In this document: positions 1-9,172 of the stretch, piece by piece
Numbering within the stretch: position 1 is the first letter of the stretch
Layout of the letters: each line of letters begins with the position of its first letter
NCBI GenBank assembly: GCA_937907455.1
Contig: CALESQ010000079.1
Span: forward strand, 1 to 64,000
Direction of reading: 5' to 3'
Origin: an uncultured Caldilineales bacterium
GTDB taxonomy: Bacteria; Chloroflexota; Anaerolineae; JAAEKA01
Length of the DNA stretch: 64,000 nt
The notes under the pieces: generated by a model
Databases searched by the model: none
The model's input: only the letters and a program-made list of their open reading frames with translations
What the model was told of the DNA's origin: nothing
Translations under genes and position numbers: made by a program

Positions 1-3000
1 GCCAGGTTGGTCCATGTCGGGCCACCGGCCACGTTGTTCACCACGCTCCAGCCCAGCGGCGGCACGCCTGCCTCGAAGTTCTCGATCGGATACTCGCACG
101 AGAAGGCGTACACATCCACGAAGGCCGTGGCAGTAGCTGATGCGCTCGGACCGCCCACCACTGCGGCGGTCCAAGTGGCCGTGTTGGTGGTAGGCGTGTT
201 GATCACAGCGGGCACACTCAGCCCCGCAGTCACGGTGTTGACCGATGCGCCCGGGTTGAGCACATAGGCCAAACCGCTGAAGATCGTGCCCAACTGGTCA
301 TCAACCAGATCGTGCACATTCAGCGCCACGTTGCCGGTGTTGGTGACGGTGTAGCAGTAGTACACGGTGGTACCTGCGGCCACCAGGATGCTGCTTTCGG
401 TGGCGCAGACGCCGGGCACTGTGCCCACCGTCTTGGTGACGATGATCGAAGGCTCCAGCGGCATACTTACCGTCAGGGTCACGGGCACGATCACGAAGTC
501 AGTGCCATTGCCGGGACCCATGTCAGGATCATCGCTGCTGATGCACAGGTTGCCGGTGTAGACACCGGGGGTCAGGCCCGTAGCGTCAAAGCCCAGAGTC
601 ACCGGAGTGGTGGCCCCAGGGGCAGTCACACCATTGAGAGGACTGACAGTCAGCCAGGGGATGTCAGAGGGCAACTGGCAGTTGCCAGCGACTGCGGGCG
701 TTCCTTCGACCAGGAAGGGGAAGTCCTGCGGATATGCGGCAGTGCCGCTGGCGCCGGTGTCCTCGACCGGAACCCAGGCGGCCCCGTCGAACTGCATGGC
801 ATTGGCGCCTGGCTTGCCGGTCTGACCGAGAATGCTGACCGGGGGAGCCCAGGGGCCGGAAGCCAGCGTGCCACCGGTCTGCCAGTCGAGCCAGTACGTG
901 CCTGCTGGCAACATCATATTCACCGTCACCACATCCGCCATGATGGGGCGGGTGTTGCCGGTGAGTGCGGTTTGCAGCACGCGGTAGTCGTTGCTCCAGG
1001 TGCTGGACGCCAGCCGGTTGGTGGTGGTGTCGCCGAAGACAACGTTGCTGCCAGGCTGGCCGGGCACGCCATCCCAGATGCGCAGGTTGACTGCGTTGAT
1101 CGTGGAGGTGGTGGTGGAGCCGGTCTGGTAAGCGAAGAAGGTGATCTGCGAGATATTCCAGCCGCCAGCGGGGACGGTGAAGTCGTCAGCCACGCGGAAG
1201 CCGGAGGAAACAGCGTGACCAAAGCCATAGGTACCGAGGATGGCGTCTTGCAGGGCGCTGGCATCGGCGCCACCCGCACCGCCACCAGGATGGGTGACCA
1301 GCGGGCCATTGTCATACAGCAAAGCTGCCGGCGCCTGCCAGTTGCCAAGCGGCGCTGCAACGCCACCTTCGCCTGGCTTGAAGTCAGATGCATCCACCCG
1401 TTCAGCCGCGAACAACGGATTGCCCGCCGTACCGGTATTCACCTGACCTGTCGGCGCAGGCAGATTCTCTTCCTCGATCATCCACGTCAGCGGCGCGCCG
1501 CCCACGTTGCTGATGTTCAAAGGTCGCGTGGTGGTCTCATCCGGGAACAACTTGAGCGCCACGTACTCAGGATCTACCATGATCTGCGGGTAGAGGACGT
1601 TCACTTCAGCGGTGTCGCTGTCGGAAGCGGTGTAGACCGTGGCCGGGCTGAAGAGGATCGCCTGCTGGGCACTGAGCGAGGGGGTGTTAAAGGAGACCTG
1701 CACGGCCGTGCTGGCGTCCTTGTTGATGCCGACGGTGGCGGAAGCGCCGTTGTTATAGAGCGGATCGCCGAAGTCTACATCAGCATACTGGAACTTGATC
1801 TGGTTGGTGGTTTCGTAGAGGATCACCTCGAAGGTGGCCGCACCGATATTGGAATAATGCGGGCGGTTGTACCATTCGATGATCGCCATACGGTTGGGGG
1901 CAACGCCTTGCACCTGCCAGTAAACATCGCCGGTATCGCTGTCAATGTCATCCCAGAAGGGGAAGATGGCATAGGCAGGGGAGGCGGTGGGGAGGGCGGC
2001 GTTGGTGAAGGAGAGATCGCCGGCGGCGGTGTTGAAGAGGATGCCGCCGTTGTTGCCGACGCGCAGGTTGCTTGAGGTGACGCCGAAGAAGGTGAAGGGG
2101 AAGGGCAGGGTGATGTTGGCTTCGCCGTCGTCACCGAGCGCCAGGGCAGCGCCGGAGGTCTGGATGGAGATGTAATTGTAGGGAGCGCCGGTGTTGACGG
2201 TGTAGCCGCCGAGAGCGCTGACCGCCGTCCAGGTGGCGGTGTTGGTGGTGGTGATGTCAATGGAGGCGTTAACGATGAAGGGATCGCTGACCGCACCGGG
2301 GGGAAGGACGTAGGCGGAGTTGGTGAGCAGCGTACCGAGTTGGTCGTCCACCAGCGAGTGGACGGTCATGGTGACGTTGCCGCTGTTCTCCACCTGGTAG
2401 CAGTAGTAGACCGTCGTGCCGGATGGCACGGTCACCTTGCTGGTGGTGGCGCAGACGCCCGGTACTGTCCCCACCGTCTTCGTCATCACGATGGCCGGGT
2501 CGGGTACAACCGGGTTACACTGCGGGTTGTTCGGATCAGACGCCGGCACGGTGATGGTGACAGCCGCCGCGGTGGCACTGGCCGTCATGCTGTCGTCGTC
2601 GGGAATAGTTGTTGCCGTCACCGTAACGGTGTTGGTCAGAACCACGGTGATGGGATCGCACAGCGCCGGGGTAATGTCCACATCGCAGGTCACAATTTGG
2701 CTGTCCGAGCTGTCTGCGTCCACGGTACCGCTGATCGGCACCGAACAGGACACAATGCCCGCGCTAATCGTGCCCGTGTCATCGAAGGTCATGACCTCGT
2801 CGGACATCGTGGGCGAGGTGTTCGTGTAAGATACGGTGAAACTGATTGTGCCCGTACCATCCGGCAGAGTCACTGCACTGGGACCATCTACCGTTTTTGT
2901 GATTTCCACACCGGCTACAGGCACGAGTTCGCAACCTGTCACCGATACATCGTCAATTGCCAGACCAGCGTATTGTGCGGTTGTATCGCTGTCCAAATGG

Positions 3001-4952
3001 AACAAGGCTTCAATGCTCTGCCCGGCGTAGCTGCTGATATCAGCCGACCACTCACCCCAGCCTGCGCTTTCCTGGATAGTGGTGCTGGGACTGCCAACCA
3101 AGTTTGTCATAGTGGCGTCCAGCCATTCCCACAACTTGGTGGGATTGGCACCGCCCGCCTGCTGCACCTGAACGTAGGCATGGTCGAAGCTGGCGCTTTC
3201 CATCTGATAGCGCTGTGCCCAGTTCAGAGTGATGGGGCCTGAGATATCAGTAAGATCAATGGCGGGCGATAAAAGGTCCTGACTGCTGCTGACGTTGTAC
3301 GTACCTGCAAGGTCCGTCTTCCAGCAGCTTGACCCGCTGTTGCAAGTGGTGATGGGCGCGGCGGTTGGCGTGCCGCGGGCCCATTCGTCCTCCGTACCAC
3401 TGTGGGTAAAGCCATCATCACCTGCTTCAAAATCGCTGCTGTACAGGGTGACCGGCGCATAGCCAGCGGGGCACACCGGCGGTGGCGGTGGTTCGCAGAT
3501 GGTAATGCTCCAGCCTTGCAGTACACCGCCGTCGCCGCTGGCATCGTCGTACAGCTTGAGCGTCCAGGTGCCACCGGCCTTTTCGTGATCAAACCACGAC
3601 AGGCGATAGCTAAGCTCCGGCTTGTAGTTCATTCCCTTCATCGCAGTAAACGCGGGAGGAATAGCGGCCTCGTCATCCCAGGTGACATCCATCTGGATCT
3701 GTGGGTTCGTTAGCGTGCCGCTCCCCACATCGGTAAACAAGCCGTTATCGTTGCCCGCCGGTGACACCAGGTGAACATCCAGATCTTGCATCCAGGTGTG
3801 CGTCAGTTGAATGCTGACATCAATATCGGCAATCACCGGGTTGCCCGGCACGGTCAAGGTGGATTGCACCATACCTGTGACAGTTGGAATGGTTACCGGC
3901 ACATCGGTGCTGGTGTAGGTCGTGCAGTTGATGCCTTCCGGGTTTGCCGGATAGATCGTCACGCTCAGGTGATAGGTGGCTGTCGGCCCCCCCACCGTTG
4001 CAGTAGCCGAGTCAACAAACGCATAGTACGTCCCGCCCGTCTTGATCGTCATGAACATGGCTTCCGAGAGCGGGTTGGTAGCGCTGCCGGTGCTGCCGTC
4101 ATTGGCCACCAGGATCTGGTTGCCGGCATCACCAAACAAAGCGATGCCCAGGCGACCGTTCCATTGCACATTGTCGCGCTCCGGGTCCAGGTCCAGGTTC
4201 AGGTACACGGTATCGCCAGCGTTGGCGGTAAAGCTGAACCAATCCTGCTCGGTGGCCGCGGCCGGGTCACGCGCTCCACTCACCCAGCCGTTGGCAGGCA
4301 GTGCATTGGCCGTAGCAGGTGTATCATTCGATTCGCTCTCAGGCGTCGGTGAGCCGCTCTGCACCCGCAGGTACAGGTAATACGGGCGAAGCTGACTGGT
4401 CGCCGAGTTGTGTCGAACTTGCAGGTAGTAGGTACCGGCGCTGGGGAGCGTGGCCCCGGCAATGGTTGATGCAGTGGTACCGAAACTACCATCGTCGTTA
4501 TCGGACTCAATCACTGTTGAGCCATCGCTGGCAAAAAGGGTGAGAAAACTGTCGGTGCTGCTACTGGCCGAGAAGCTGGTCATCGTGGCCGCGTAGACAC
4601 GGTCACCCGCGTTGCCGGTGAACGAGAAATAATCAAGATCGCCGTTGGGGTAAACATTCCCCACAGCCACCGTGTTATTTCCCGGCAGAGCCGTCGCGGT
4701 TGCGCTGGTGCCATTCGGTTCCACCTCGCTGAACATATTCATGCCAGCAATGCTGACCAGACCATCCACTGAGGAGGCTTCTGTGATTGTTTTGCCACTG
4801 GCAGTGTCTCCCAGCGGCTTGGTTAAGTCAAATTGAAATGGGCCGGGCTGGCTTTGCGGAGGTGTAGACACCTGCGCAGCCACAGCCGTGGGCAGCATCA
4901 ACACCAGAAGGGCAATAACCGCCAAAATATGGAGAATATACTTGCGTTGCAT
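1..4952 (-). CDS. Giant secreted modular surface protein, 3' end beyond window
   Basis: A single open minus-strand frame of about 1650 codons starts at ATG 4952 behind a GAGGAG ribosome site and leaves the window without a stop. Residues 1-26 are a signal peptide (MQRK, hydrophobic core, AVAA|Q). Two PPC-like beta domains follow (about 70-200 and 207-330), then a proprotein-convertase P-like domain (about 345-487), a MAM/immune-inhibitor-A-like jelly roll (about 500-670), DUF11-like modules, and BACON-like Ig modules (about 1120-1160 and 1430-1477). A second jelly roll begins near 1620. Two modules near residues 824 and 1506 are near-copies that both contain TKTVGTVPGVCAT and TTVYYCY. No catalytic domain is visible in this part. 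I infer a secreted or surface adhesin or matrix protein; the anchor, if any, lies outside the window. Domain names are by-eye pattern matches. Confidence 0.85.
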   Translation of the reverse strand, partial: MQRKYILHILAVIALLVLMLPTAVAAQVSTPPQSQPGPFQFDLTKPLGDTASGKTITEASSVDGLVSIAGMNMFSEVEPNGTSATATALPGNNTVAVGNVYPNGDLDYFSFTGNAGDRVYAATMTSFSASSSTDSFLTLFASDGSTVIESDNDDGSFGTTASTIAGATLPSAGTYYLQVRHNSATSQLRPYYLYLRVQSGSPTPESESNDTPATANALPANGWVSGARDPAAATEQDWFSFTANAGDTVYLNLDLDPERDNVQWNGRLGIALFGDAGNQILVANDGSTGSATNPLSEAMFMTIKTGGTYYAFVDSATATVGGPTATYHLSVTIYPANPEGINCTTYTSTDVPVTIPTVTGMVQSTLTVPGNPVIADIDVSIQLTHTWMQDLDVHLVSPAGNDNGLFTDVGSGTLTNPQIQMDVTWDDEAAIPPAFTAMKGMNYKPELSYRLSWFDHEKAGGTWTLKLYDDASGDGGVLQGWSITICEPPPPPVCPAGYAPVTLYSSDFEAGDDGFTHSGTEDEWARGTPTAAPITTCNSGSSCWKTDLAGTYNVSSSQDLLSPAIDLTDISGPITLNWAQRYQMESASFDHAYVQVQQAGGANPTKLWEWLDATMTNLVGSPSTTIQESAGWGEWSADISSYAGQSIEALFHLDSDTTAQYAGLAIDDVSVTGCELVPVAGVEITKTVDGPSAVTLPDGTGTISFTVSYTNTSPTMSDEVMTFDDTGTISAGIVSCSVPISGTVDADSSDSQIVTCDVDITPALCDPITVVLTNTVTVTATTIPDDDSMTASATAAAVTITVPASDPNNPQCNPVVPDPAIVMTKTVGTVPGVCATTSKVTVPSGTTVYYCYQVENSGNVTMTVHSLVDDQLGTLLTNSAYVLPPGAVSDPFIVNASIDITTTNTATWTAVSALGGYTVNTGAPYNYISIQTSGAALALGDDGEANITLPFPFTFFGVTSSNLRVGNNGGILFNTAAGDLSFTNAALPTASPAYAIFPFWDDIDSDTGDVYWQVQGVAPNRMAIIEWYNRPHYSNIGAATFEVILYETTNQIKFQYADVDFGDPLYNNGASATVGINKDASTAVQVSFNTPSLSAQQAILFSPATVYTASDSDTAEVNVLYPQIMVDPEYVALKLFPDETTTRPLNISNVGGAPLTWMIEEENLPAPTGQVNTGTAGNPLFAAERVDASDFKPGEGGVAAPLGNWQAPAALLYDNGPLVTHPGGGAGGADASALQDAILGTYGFGHAVSSGFRVADDFTVPAGGWNISQITFFAYQTGSTTTSTINAVNLRIWDGVPGQPGSNVVFGDTTTNRLASSTWSNDYRVLQTALTGNTRPIMADVVTVNMMLPAGTYWLDWQTGGTLASGPWAPPVSILGQTGKPGANAMQFDGAAWVPVEDTGASGTAAYPQDFPFLVEGTPAVAGNCQLPSDIPWLTVSPLNGVTAPGATTPVTLGFDATGLTPGVYTGNLCISSDDPDMGPGNGTDFVIVPVTLTVSMPLEPSIIVTKTVGTVPGVCATESSILVAAGTTVYYCYTVTNTGNVALNVHDLVDDQLGTIFSGLAYVLNPGASVNTVTAGLSVPAVINTPTTNTATWTAAVVGGPSASATATAFVDVYAFSCEYPIENFEAGVPPLGWSVVNNVAGGPTWTNL

Positions 4953-5331
4953 ACGGTAAAACTCCTCTGTCAGGGAAGAAATGATGGAATAAAGAAAAAC
5001 TATCCTGATATACCTGGAAAACCCAGCGCGTCAGGACACCCTCAGAAGCACTGTCACCTCCTTAAATTTACTGATGCTACGGCATTTGCCGAACCATGCC
5101 GGTTGTTGATCAACACCAAAGCGAGCGAGGGGGTGATCCGTCACGAAGAGGCTAACTTGGGCTGAACGGATCAAATGGGAAAAAACTGCCAGAACCTTAT
5201 TCTACTCAGGTTACAGCCTGTCGTCAAATGGTTTTGCCACTGGCCGTTGCCACAATGCAGCTTTGCGGTATAATAGGCCCCGTTTACGTCGTGTTCCACC
5301 GCGATCCTGCTACACTGCCTGAGTTTACATC
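4953..5331. other. Divergent intergenic region between surface protein and kinase gene
   Basis: This gap of about 380 bp holds the leader of the minus-strand surface protein, including an isolated perfect Shine-Dalgarno sequence at 5054-5064 with a six-codon ORF behind it. It also holds the plus-strand promoter at 5247-5274. Nothing else was recognised. Confidence 0.6.
5247..5274 (+). promoter_or_regulatory. Sigma70-like promoter of the uridine-kinase-like gene
   Basis: TTGCCA (5247-5252), 16-bp spacer, perfect TATAAT (5269-5274). The predicted start near 5281 leaves a leader of about 50 nt before ATG 5332. Confidence 0.65.
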
Positions 5332-7122
5332 ATGCCTGACCCTGCTTCTACTCACAATACCGGCGCGCAAGCTGCCGACCGCATTGCTCAAATTCACTTT
5401 GCCCCGCCGCGCCCCAATGTCCAGCTCCGTTGTGCCAACGGTGCCATTCTGCAAGGTCCGCCCGGAGCCACGCTGGAAGAATTTGCCTGCGCAGCCAACA
5501 ATCAGCCCGGCGCAGCCCCCATTGTGGCAGCACTGGTCAACGGCGAGTTGCAAGACCTGAACACCACGGTCACCAACGACTGCGACGTGGTCTGGCTGGA
5601 TACCGGCAGCGACGACGGCATGCGCATCTACCGTCGCTCGTTGACCTTTCTACTGGCGGCCGCAGTCAGCGAGTTGTTTTCCGGCGCACGCCTGCACATT
5701 GACTATTCGATGACTTTTGGCGGGCTTTTTTGCCATGTCGCCGCACGTCCGCCCTTCTCGGCGCAGGAACTGGAAGCGCTGGAAGCACACATGCACACGC
5801 TGGTGGCCGCCAATCTACCCATCCTGCGCCAGGAAACCACCATCAGCCAGGCCATTGCCGAATTTCAGGCCAATGGGGACCCGGAAAAGGCTGATCTGCT
5901 GGCAGTGGCGGCAGATGGCGGCAAGCGCACAGTGGCGATTCACCAGTTGGGCACATACCGCAATCACTTCCACGGCTACATGACCCCCCGCACCGGCTAT
6001 CTGCGCTGGTTCAACCTGGTGCCCTACCCCGCGGGGCCTGGCTTTGTGCTGCATTATCCGCGACGACAGGCCCCCACGGTGCTCAGCCCATTTCGTGATG
6101 TGCCGCGGCTGGGGCAGGTATTTCAGGAATACCGCGGCTGGCTAGAGCGCATCGGCGTGGGCAACCTGCCTGCGCTCAACCGCACCATCGAGGATGGCCG
6201 CATCCGCGAGGTGATCTTGGTAGCCGAAGCCCTGCACGAACAGCGCATTGCAGCCATGGCCGGTGCTATTGCCCAAGGTCAAGGGCAAATGGGCATGGTG
6301 CTGATCGCCGGACCTTCCTCATCCGGCAAAACCACCTTTGCCCGCCGCCTAGCCGTGCAGTTGATGGCCCACGGCTTGCAGCCGGTGGCGCTGGGGTTGG
6401 ACAATTGGTTTGTCAACCGCGAGCAAACGCCGCTGGACGAGGATGGCCAACATGACTTTGAAGCGCTGGACGCAATTGACCTGGCACTGTTCAATGCCCA
6501 GTTGAGCCGCCTGCTGGCAGGCGAAACCGTAACCCTGCCTGCTTACAACTTCCTCACCGGCAAACGGGAAAGCGGCGAAACTCTGGCTATCACCCCAAAC
6601 CATGTCATTCTGGTAGAGGGTATCCACGGCCTGAACCCCCGCCTGGCCCATGATGTGTCGCAGGCGCGCATCTTTCGCATCTACATTTCAGCGCTCACCC
6701 AGCTTAACCTCGACCGGCACAACCGCGTGTCTACCACCGACACCCGCATTATCCGCCGCATCGTGCGCGATGCGGCGCGGCGCGGCTACTCGGCAGCCGA
6801 TACCATTGGCCGCTGGCCCAGCGTGCAGCGCGGCGAATGGCGCTGGATCTTCCCGCATCAGGAACACGCCGACGTGATGTTCAACTCGGCGTTGGTCTAT
6901 GAGCTGGCCGTGCTGCGCCCACTGGCCGAACCGCTGCTGCTGCGCGTAGCGCCCAACTCACCGCAGCGGGTAGAGGCTGACCGCCTGCTCAGCCTGCTGC
7001 GCTGGTTTACGCCCATCGCCTCGCACGACCTGATCCCCGACAACTCAATCCTGCGTGAGTTCATCGGTGGCTCGATCATGGAAGATTTTATGCCGTGGCA
7101 ACGGCATCCAGCGCCGCGCTAA
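5332..7122 (+). CDS. TGS-domain uridine/nucleoside kinase-like protein
   Basis: This 596-residue protein has the architecture of the threonyl-tRNA-synthetase-like nucleoside kinases. It has an N-terminal TGS-like segment (about 25-95), a ThrRS second-additional-domain-like region (about 100-250), and a C-terminal P-loop uridine kinase/phosphoribulokinase domain from about 318. The Walker A motif is GPSSSGKTT (G327-T335), and LGLDNWF, VEGIHGLNP and R-rich RIIRRIVRDAARRG match lid and substrate elements of the family. The role is probably phosphorylation of a nucleoside or related substrate in the cytoplasm; the true substrate of these fused kinases is not obvious from sequence. It is monocistronic behind a good promoter and converges on the DUF302 gene with a 35-bp overlap. 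Confidence 0.85.
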   Translation: MPDPASTHNTGAQAADRIAQIHFAPPRPNVQLRCANGAILQGPPGATLEEFACAANNQPGAAPIVAALVNGELQDLNTTVTNDCDVVWLDTGSDDGMRIYRRSLTFLLAAAVSELFSGARLHIDYSMTFGGLFCHVAARPPFSAQELEALEAHMHTLVAANLPILRQETTISQAIAEFQANGDPEKADLLAVAADGGKRTVAIHQLGTYRNHFHGYMTPRTGYLRWFNLVPYPAGPGFVLHYPRRQAPTVLSPFRDVPRLGQVFQEYRGWLERIGVGNLPALNRTIEDGRIREVILVAEALHEQRIAAMAGAIAQGQGQMGMVLIAGPSSSGKTTFARRLAVQLMAHGLQPVALGLDNWFVNREQTPLDEDGQHDFEALDAIDLALFNAQLSRLLAGETVTLPAYNFLTGKRESGETLAITPNHVILVEGIHGLNPRLAHDVSQARIFRIYISALTQLNLDRHNRVSTTDTRIIRRIVRDAARRGYSAADTIGRWPSVQRGEWRWIFPHQEHADVMFNSALVYELAVLRPLAEPLLLRVAPNSPQRVEADRLLSLLRWFTPIASHDLIPDNSILREFIGGSIMEDFMPWQRHPAPR

Positions 7123-7489
7123 GCCTTGCTGTAGCTGCCGCGGCCATCTCAGCCAGCGCCGGGTTTGCCACCATCGCAATGGCCGCTTGCGGATTGAGCG
7201 CCGACACGGTAACTGTGCTATCATCGTTTTCGTAAACCACCACGGTGCAGGGCAACATCAAACCCACGCGCTTGTCGGTGGTGAGAGCCTGATGTGCCAG
7301 CGGCGGATTGCACACGCCCAAAATCATGTAGCGCGTGAATGCCACATCCAGCTTGGCCCGCAGCGTAGCCTGCACATCTACTTCAGTAAGCACGCCAAAA
7401 CCCTGATCCTTCAACGCGGCAATGGTGCGCGCCAATGCCTGCTCGTAGGGCAGTGTCAGCCCGATGGTAATATCCAACGATTGCGTCAT
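7088..7489 (-). CDS. DUF302 family protein
   Basis: A 133-residue protein if translation starts at ATG 7489 (MTQSLDIT), which has GAGG five bases upstream. An in-frame GTG at 7522 would add 11 residues. The pattern of an alternating N-terminal strand, GFGVLTEVDV, LGVCNPPLAHQAL and VGLMLPCTVVVYE is characteristic of DUF302, a small alpha/beta fold of unknown function found across bacteria. The CNP cysteine is typical of the family. Its 3' end overlaps the end of the convergent kinase gene. No operon partner is visible. Confidence 0.8.
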   Translation of the reverse strand: MTQSLDITIGLTLPYEQALARTIAALKDQGFGVLTEVDVQATLRAKLDVAFTRYMILGVCNPPLAHQALTTDKRVGLMLPCTVVVYENDDSTVTVSALNPQAAIAMVANPALAEMAAAATARLSAALDAVATA

Positions 7490-7522
7490 TATAGCCTCAT
7501 AAACTCTGACAAGGTGTGCCAC

Positions 7523-7542
7523 CGGCCGCGGCTATGCGGCCG
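7523..7542. repeat. GC-rich hairpin upstream of the ECF sigma gene
   Basis: CGGCCGC and GCGGCCG form a perfect 7-bp inverted repeat around a 6-nt spacer, in the gap between the DUF302 start and the sigma gene. It could be an operator or an mRNA structure. No T-run follows. Confidence 0.4.
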
Positions 7543-7590
7543 ACACATGAACATCTGTTATGTAACCTCTATGCCAGGAGCAACATCCAA

Positions 7591-8214
7591 ATGCCGGAAT
7601 TGGCAATTGATCTAACGCGCTACGCCGATGAAGATGCGCTGGTTAAGGCCCTGCTCGCTGGCGACAAACACGCCTGCGCCTGCCTGGTCAAAATCAACAG
7701 CAGCCAGATGTACGCGCTGGCCTTGCGCATGATGGGCGATGCCGCAGAAGCGGAAGATGTGGTGCAGGAAGCCTTCATCAGCGCTTGCAGCAAAGCTGCC
7801 AGCTTTGAGCGGCGCAGCAAGCTAAGTACATGGCTGTATCGCATCACCACCAACGCAGCGTTGATGCGCCTGCGCAAGCGGCGTGATGATACCGTATCTC
7901 TCGACGAGCCGCAAGTCAGCGAGGAAGGCGACAGCTTTCCCCGGCAACTGGGCGACTGGTCAGTGGATCCCAGCCGCGAAGCGCTGTCAGCCGAGTTGCG
8001 CGCAGTGCTAGAGGGCGCCATCGAAACCCTGCCCCCCACACTGCGCAGCGCCTTTGTCCTGCGCGACATTCAGGGCCTTAGCACGCTGGAAGCAGCCGAC
8101 GCCCTGGAGATCACCGAAAGCGCGCTGAAGGTACGTCTGCACCGTGCCCGCCTGCTGCTGCGCGAAAAGCTGGCAGGCTATCTGACCGATCACCCCACGG
8201 AGCGTATGGCATGA
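7591..8214 (+). CDS. ECF-type RNA polymerase sigma factor
   Basis: This 207-residue protein has sigma region 2 (about 20-85, with ALRMMGDAAEAEDVVQEAF and STWLYRITTNAALMRLRKRR, the core-binding and -10 recognition helices). A linker follows, then sigma region 4 (about 130-190, with LPPTLRSAFVLRDIQGLS and a helix-turn-helix ending ALKVRLHRAR). There is no region 1 or 3, which defines the ECF class. ATG 7591 was chosen because AGGAG lies 11 bases upstream and homology starts there; an in-frame GTG exists at 7516. The stop overlaps the anti-sigma start by 4 bp, so the two are translationally coupled. It probably directs a redox or envelope stress regulon that includes the downstream osmC-like gene. 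Confidence 0.93.
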   Translation: MPELAIDLTRYADEDALVKALLAGDKHACACLVKINSSQMYALALRMMGDAAEAEDVVQEAFISACSKAASFERRSKLSTWLYRITTNAALMRLRKRRDDTVSLDEPQVSEEGDSFPRQLGDWSVDPSREALSAELRAVLEGAIETLPPTLRSAFVLRDIQGLSTLEAADALEITESALKVRLHRARLLLREKLAGYLTDHPTERMA

Positions 8215-8492
8215 GTTCATCTCAACACGGCCATTGCCGCGATTTGCTACAAGACCTGAACGATTATATTGACGGCGAGCTGGATGAAACTTTGTGCAGC
8301 GAGTTGGAACGCCACATGCGCGAATGCGAAAACTGCCGCGTGGTGGTAGACACTCTGCGCAAAACCGTGCTGCTCTACAACCATCTGCCCGCGCAGCCGG
8401 CGCCCGATGCTCTGGAGGCCCGGCTGTTCAAATGCCTCGATCTCGAAGCTTTTCTGGCTGCGCCCGCCGCCGGAGGCGCCACCAGCCTTTAA
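8211..8492 (+). CDS. Zinc-binding anti-sigma factor (ZAS/zf-HC2)
   Basis: A 93-residue soluble protein with the ZAS motif H-x3-C-x2-C (H35, C39, C42; HMRECENC) in an N-terminal helical sigma-binding domain. It is followed by a short C-terminal tail with no transmembrane helix. Family knowledge: such factors hold an ECF sigma factor and release it when the cysteines are oxidised or zinc is lost. The ATGA overlap with the sigma gene and the downstream thiol-peroxidase-type OsmC gene support a thiol-redox sensor. A cytoplasmic location is inferred. Confidence 0.9.
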   Translation: MSSSQHGHCRDLLQDLNDYIDGELDETLCSELERHMRECENCRVVVDTLRKTVLLYNHLPAQPAPDALEARLFKCLDLEAFLAAPAAGGATSL

Positions 8493-8506
8493 CAAGGAGT
8501 AAAATT

Positions 8507-8923
8507 ATGACCCAGGTCAGTGTTACTTGGCAGCATGAAGACCTGTTGCTGCAAGCCGAAAACGACAGTGGCAACACCTTTTTGCTCGACTCATCGGCCG
8601 CGGTGGGCGGTAAAAACCGCGGTGCTCGCCCGCTGCAACTGCTGCTGATCGGTCTGGCAGGCTGCACAGCCATGGATGTGCTGAGTATTCTGCAACGCAA
8701 GCGCGAGCCGGTGAAGGACCTGCAGGTAACGGTGAGCGGCGAGCAGGCTGAAAGCCACCCGCGCGTCTTCACCTCGCTGCACATCGAATACATTGTCACC
8801 GGCAACGTCAGCGAAAAGGCCGTTGAGCGCGCTATTGCGCTTTCTGAAAACACCTATTGCCCCGCCCAAGCCATGTTGCGTTCTGGCACACCCATCACCA
8901 GCAGCTATCGCATCGTTTCCTAA
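8507..8923 (+). CDS. OsmC/Ohr-like family protein
   Basis: A 138-residue protein from ATG 8507, with AAGGAG eight bases upstream. It carries the two conserved OsmC cysteines: C53 in LIGLAGCTAMDVL and C118 in NTYCPAQ. The length and the domain pattern (N-terminal strands, central helix, C-terminal SSYRIV strand) fit OsmC-type hydroperoxide reductases, which reduce organic peroxides using a reactive cysteine pair. It is the third gene of the sigma/anti-sigma operon, 14 bp after the anti-sigma stop, and is a likely output of that switch. A paralogue lies at 34688-35107. Confidence 0.88.
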   Translation: MTQVSVTWQHEDLLLQAENDSGNTFLLDSSAAVGGKNRGARPLQLLLIGLAGCTAMDVLSILQRKREPVKDLQVTVSGEQAESHPRVFTSLHIEYIVTGNVSEKAVERAIALSENTYCPAQAMLRSGTPITSSYRIVS

Positions 8924-8942
8924 GCCCGGGACCAGAACGCGG

Positions 8943-8987
8943 CAATGCCCATCCTGGGTTGGGGGAGGAGGTCCAGGATAGGCATTG
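8943..8987. repeat. Long imperfect hairpin downstream of the OsmC gene
   Basis: CAATGCCCATCCTGG (8943-8957) pairs with CCAGGATAGGCATTG (8973-8987) with one mismatch around a 15-nt purine-rich loop. No T-run follows, so it is not a classical terminator. It could be an mRNA-protecting 3' structure or a REP-like unit. Confidence 0.5.
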
Positions 8988-9059
8988 GTAAGCTCAGTTT
9001 ATCACAATCTGCTGAATTATGCAAGTCCTTTTTGGCTCTATTGGCGCGGCGGCAAGGCA

Positions 9060-9087
9060 TTGACAGCCAGCCGCGGTGGGATACAAT
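9060..9087 (+). promoter_or_regulatory. Sigma70-like promoter of the Lrp/AsnC-like gene
   Basis: TTGACA (9060-9065), 16-bp spacer, TACAAT (9082-9087). The leader of about 80 nt contains a run of 12 cytosines at 9129-9140. Confidence 0.7.
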
Positions 9088-9172
9088 AGGCATTGTCAAC
9101 GCAGTTTGAGCCTTTTCAGCCGCTTTCGCCCCCCCCCCCCGAAACGGCCTCATTTCCTCGCAGGAGCTTGTT

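Noticed and set aside
312..2075. Long plus-strand ORF of 587 codons
   Set aside because: It is antisense to the surface-protein frame, which is fully open, has a signal peptide and recognisable repeats. The plus-strand translation is low-complexity His/Gly/Arg-rich without any domain.
2340..3242. Plus-strand ORF of 300 codons
   Set aside because: Also antisense to the surface protein; His/Arg-rich composition typical of a shadow frame.
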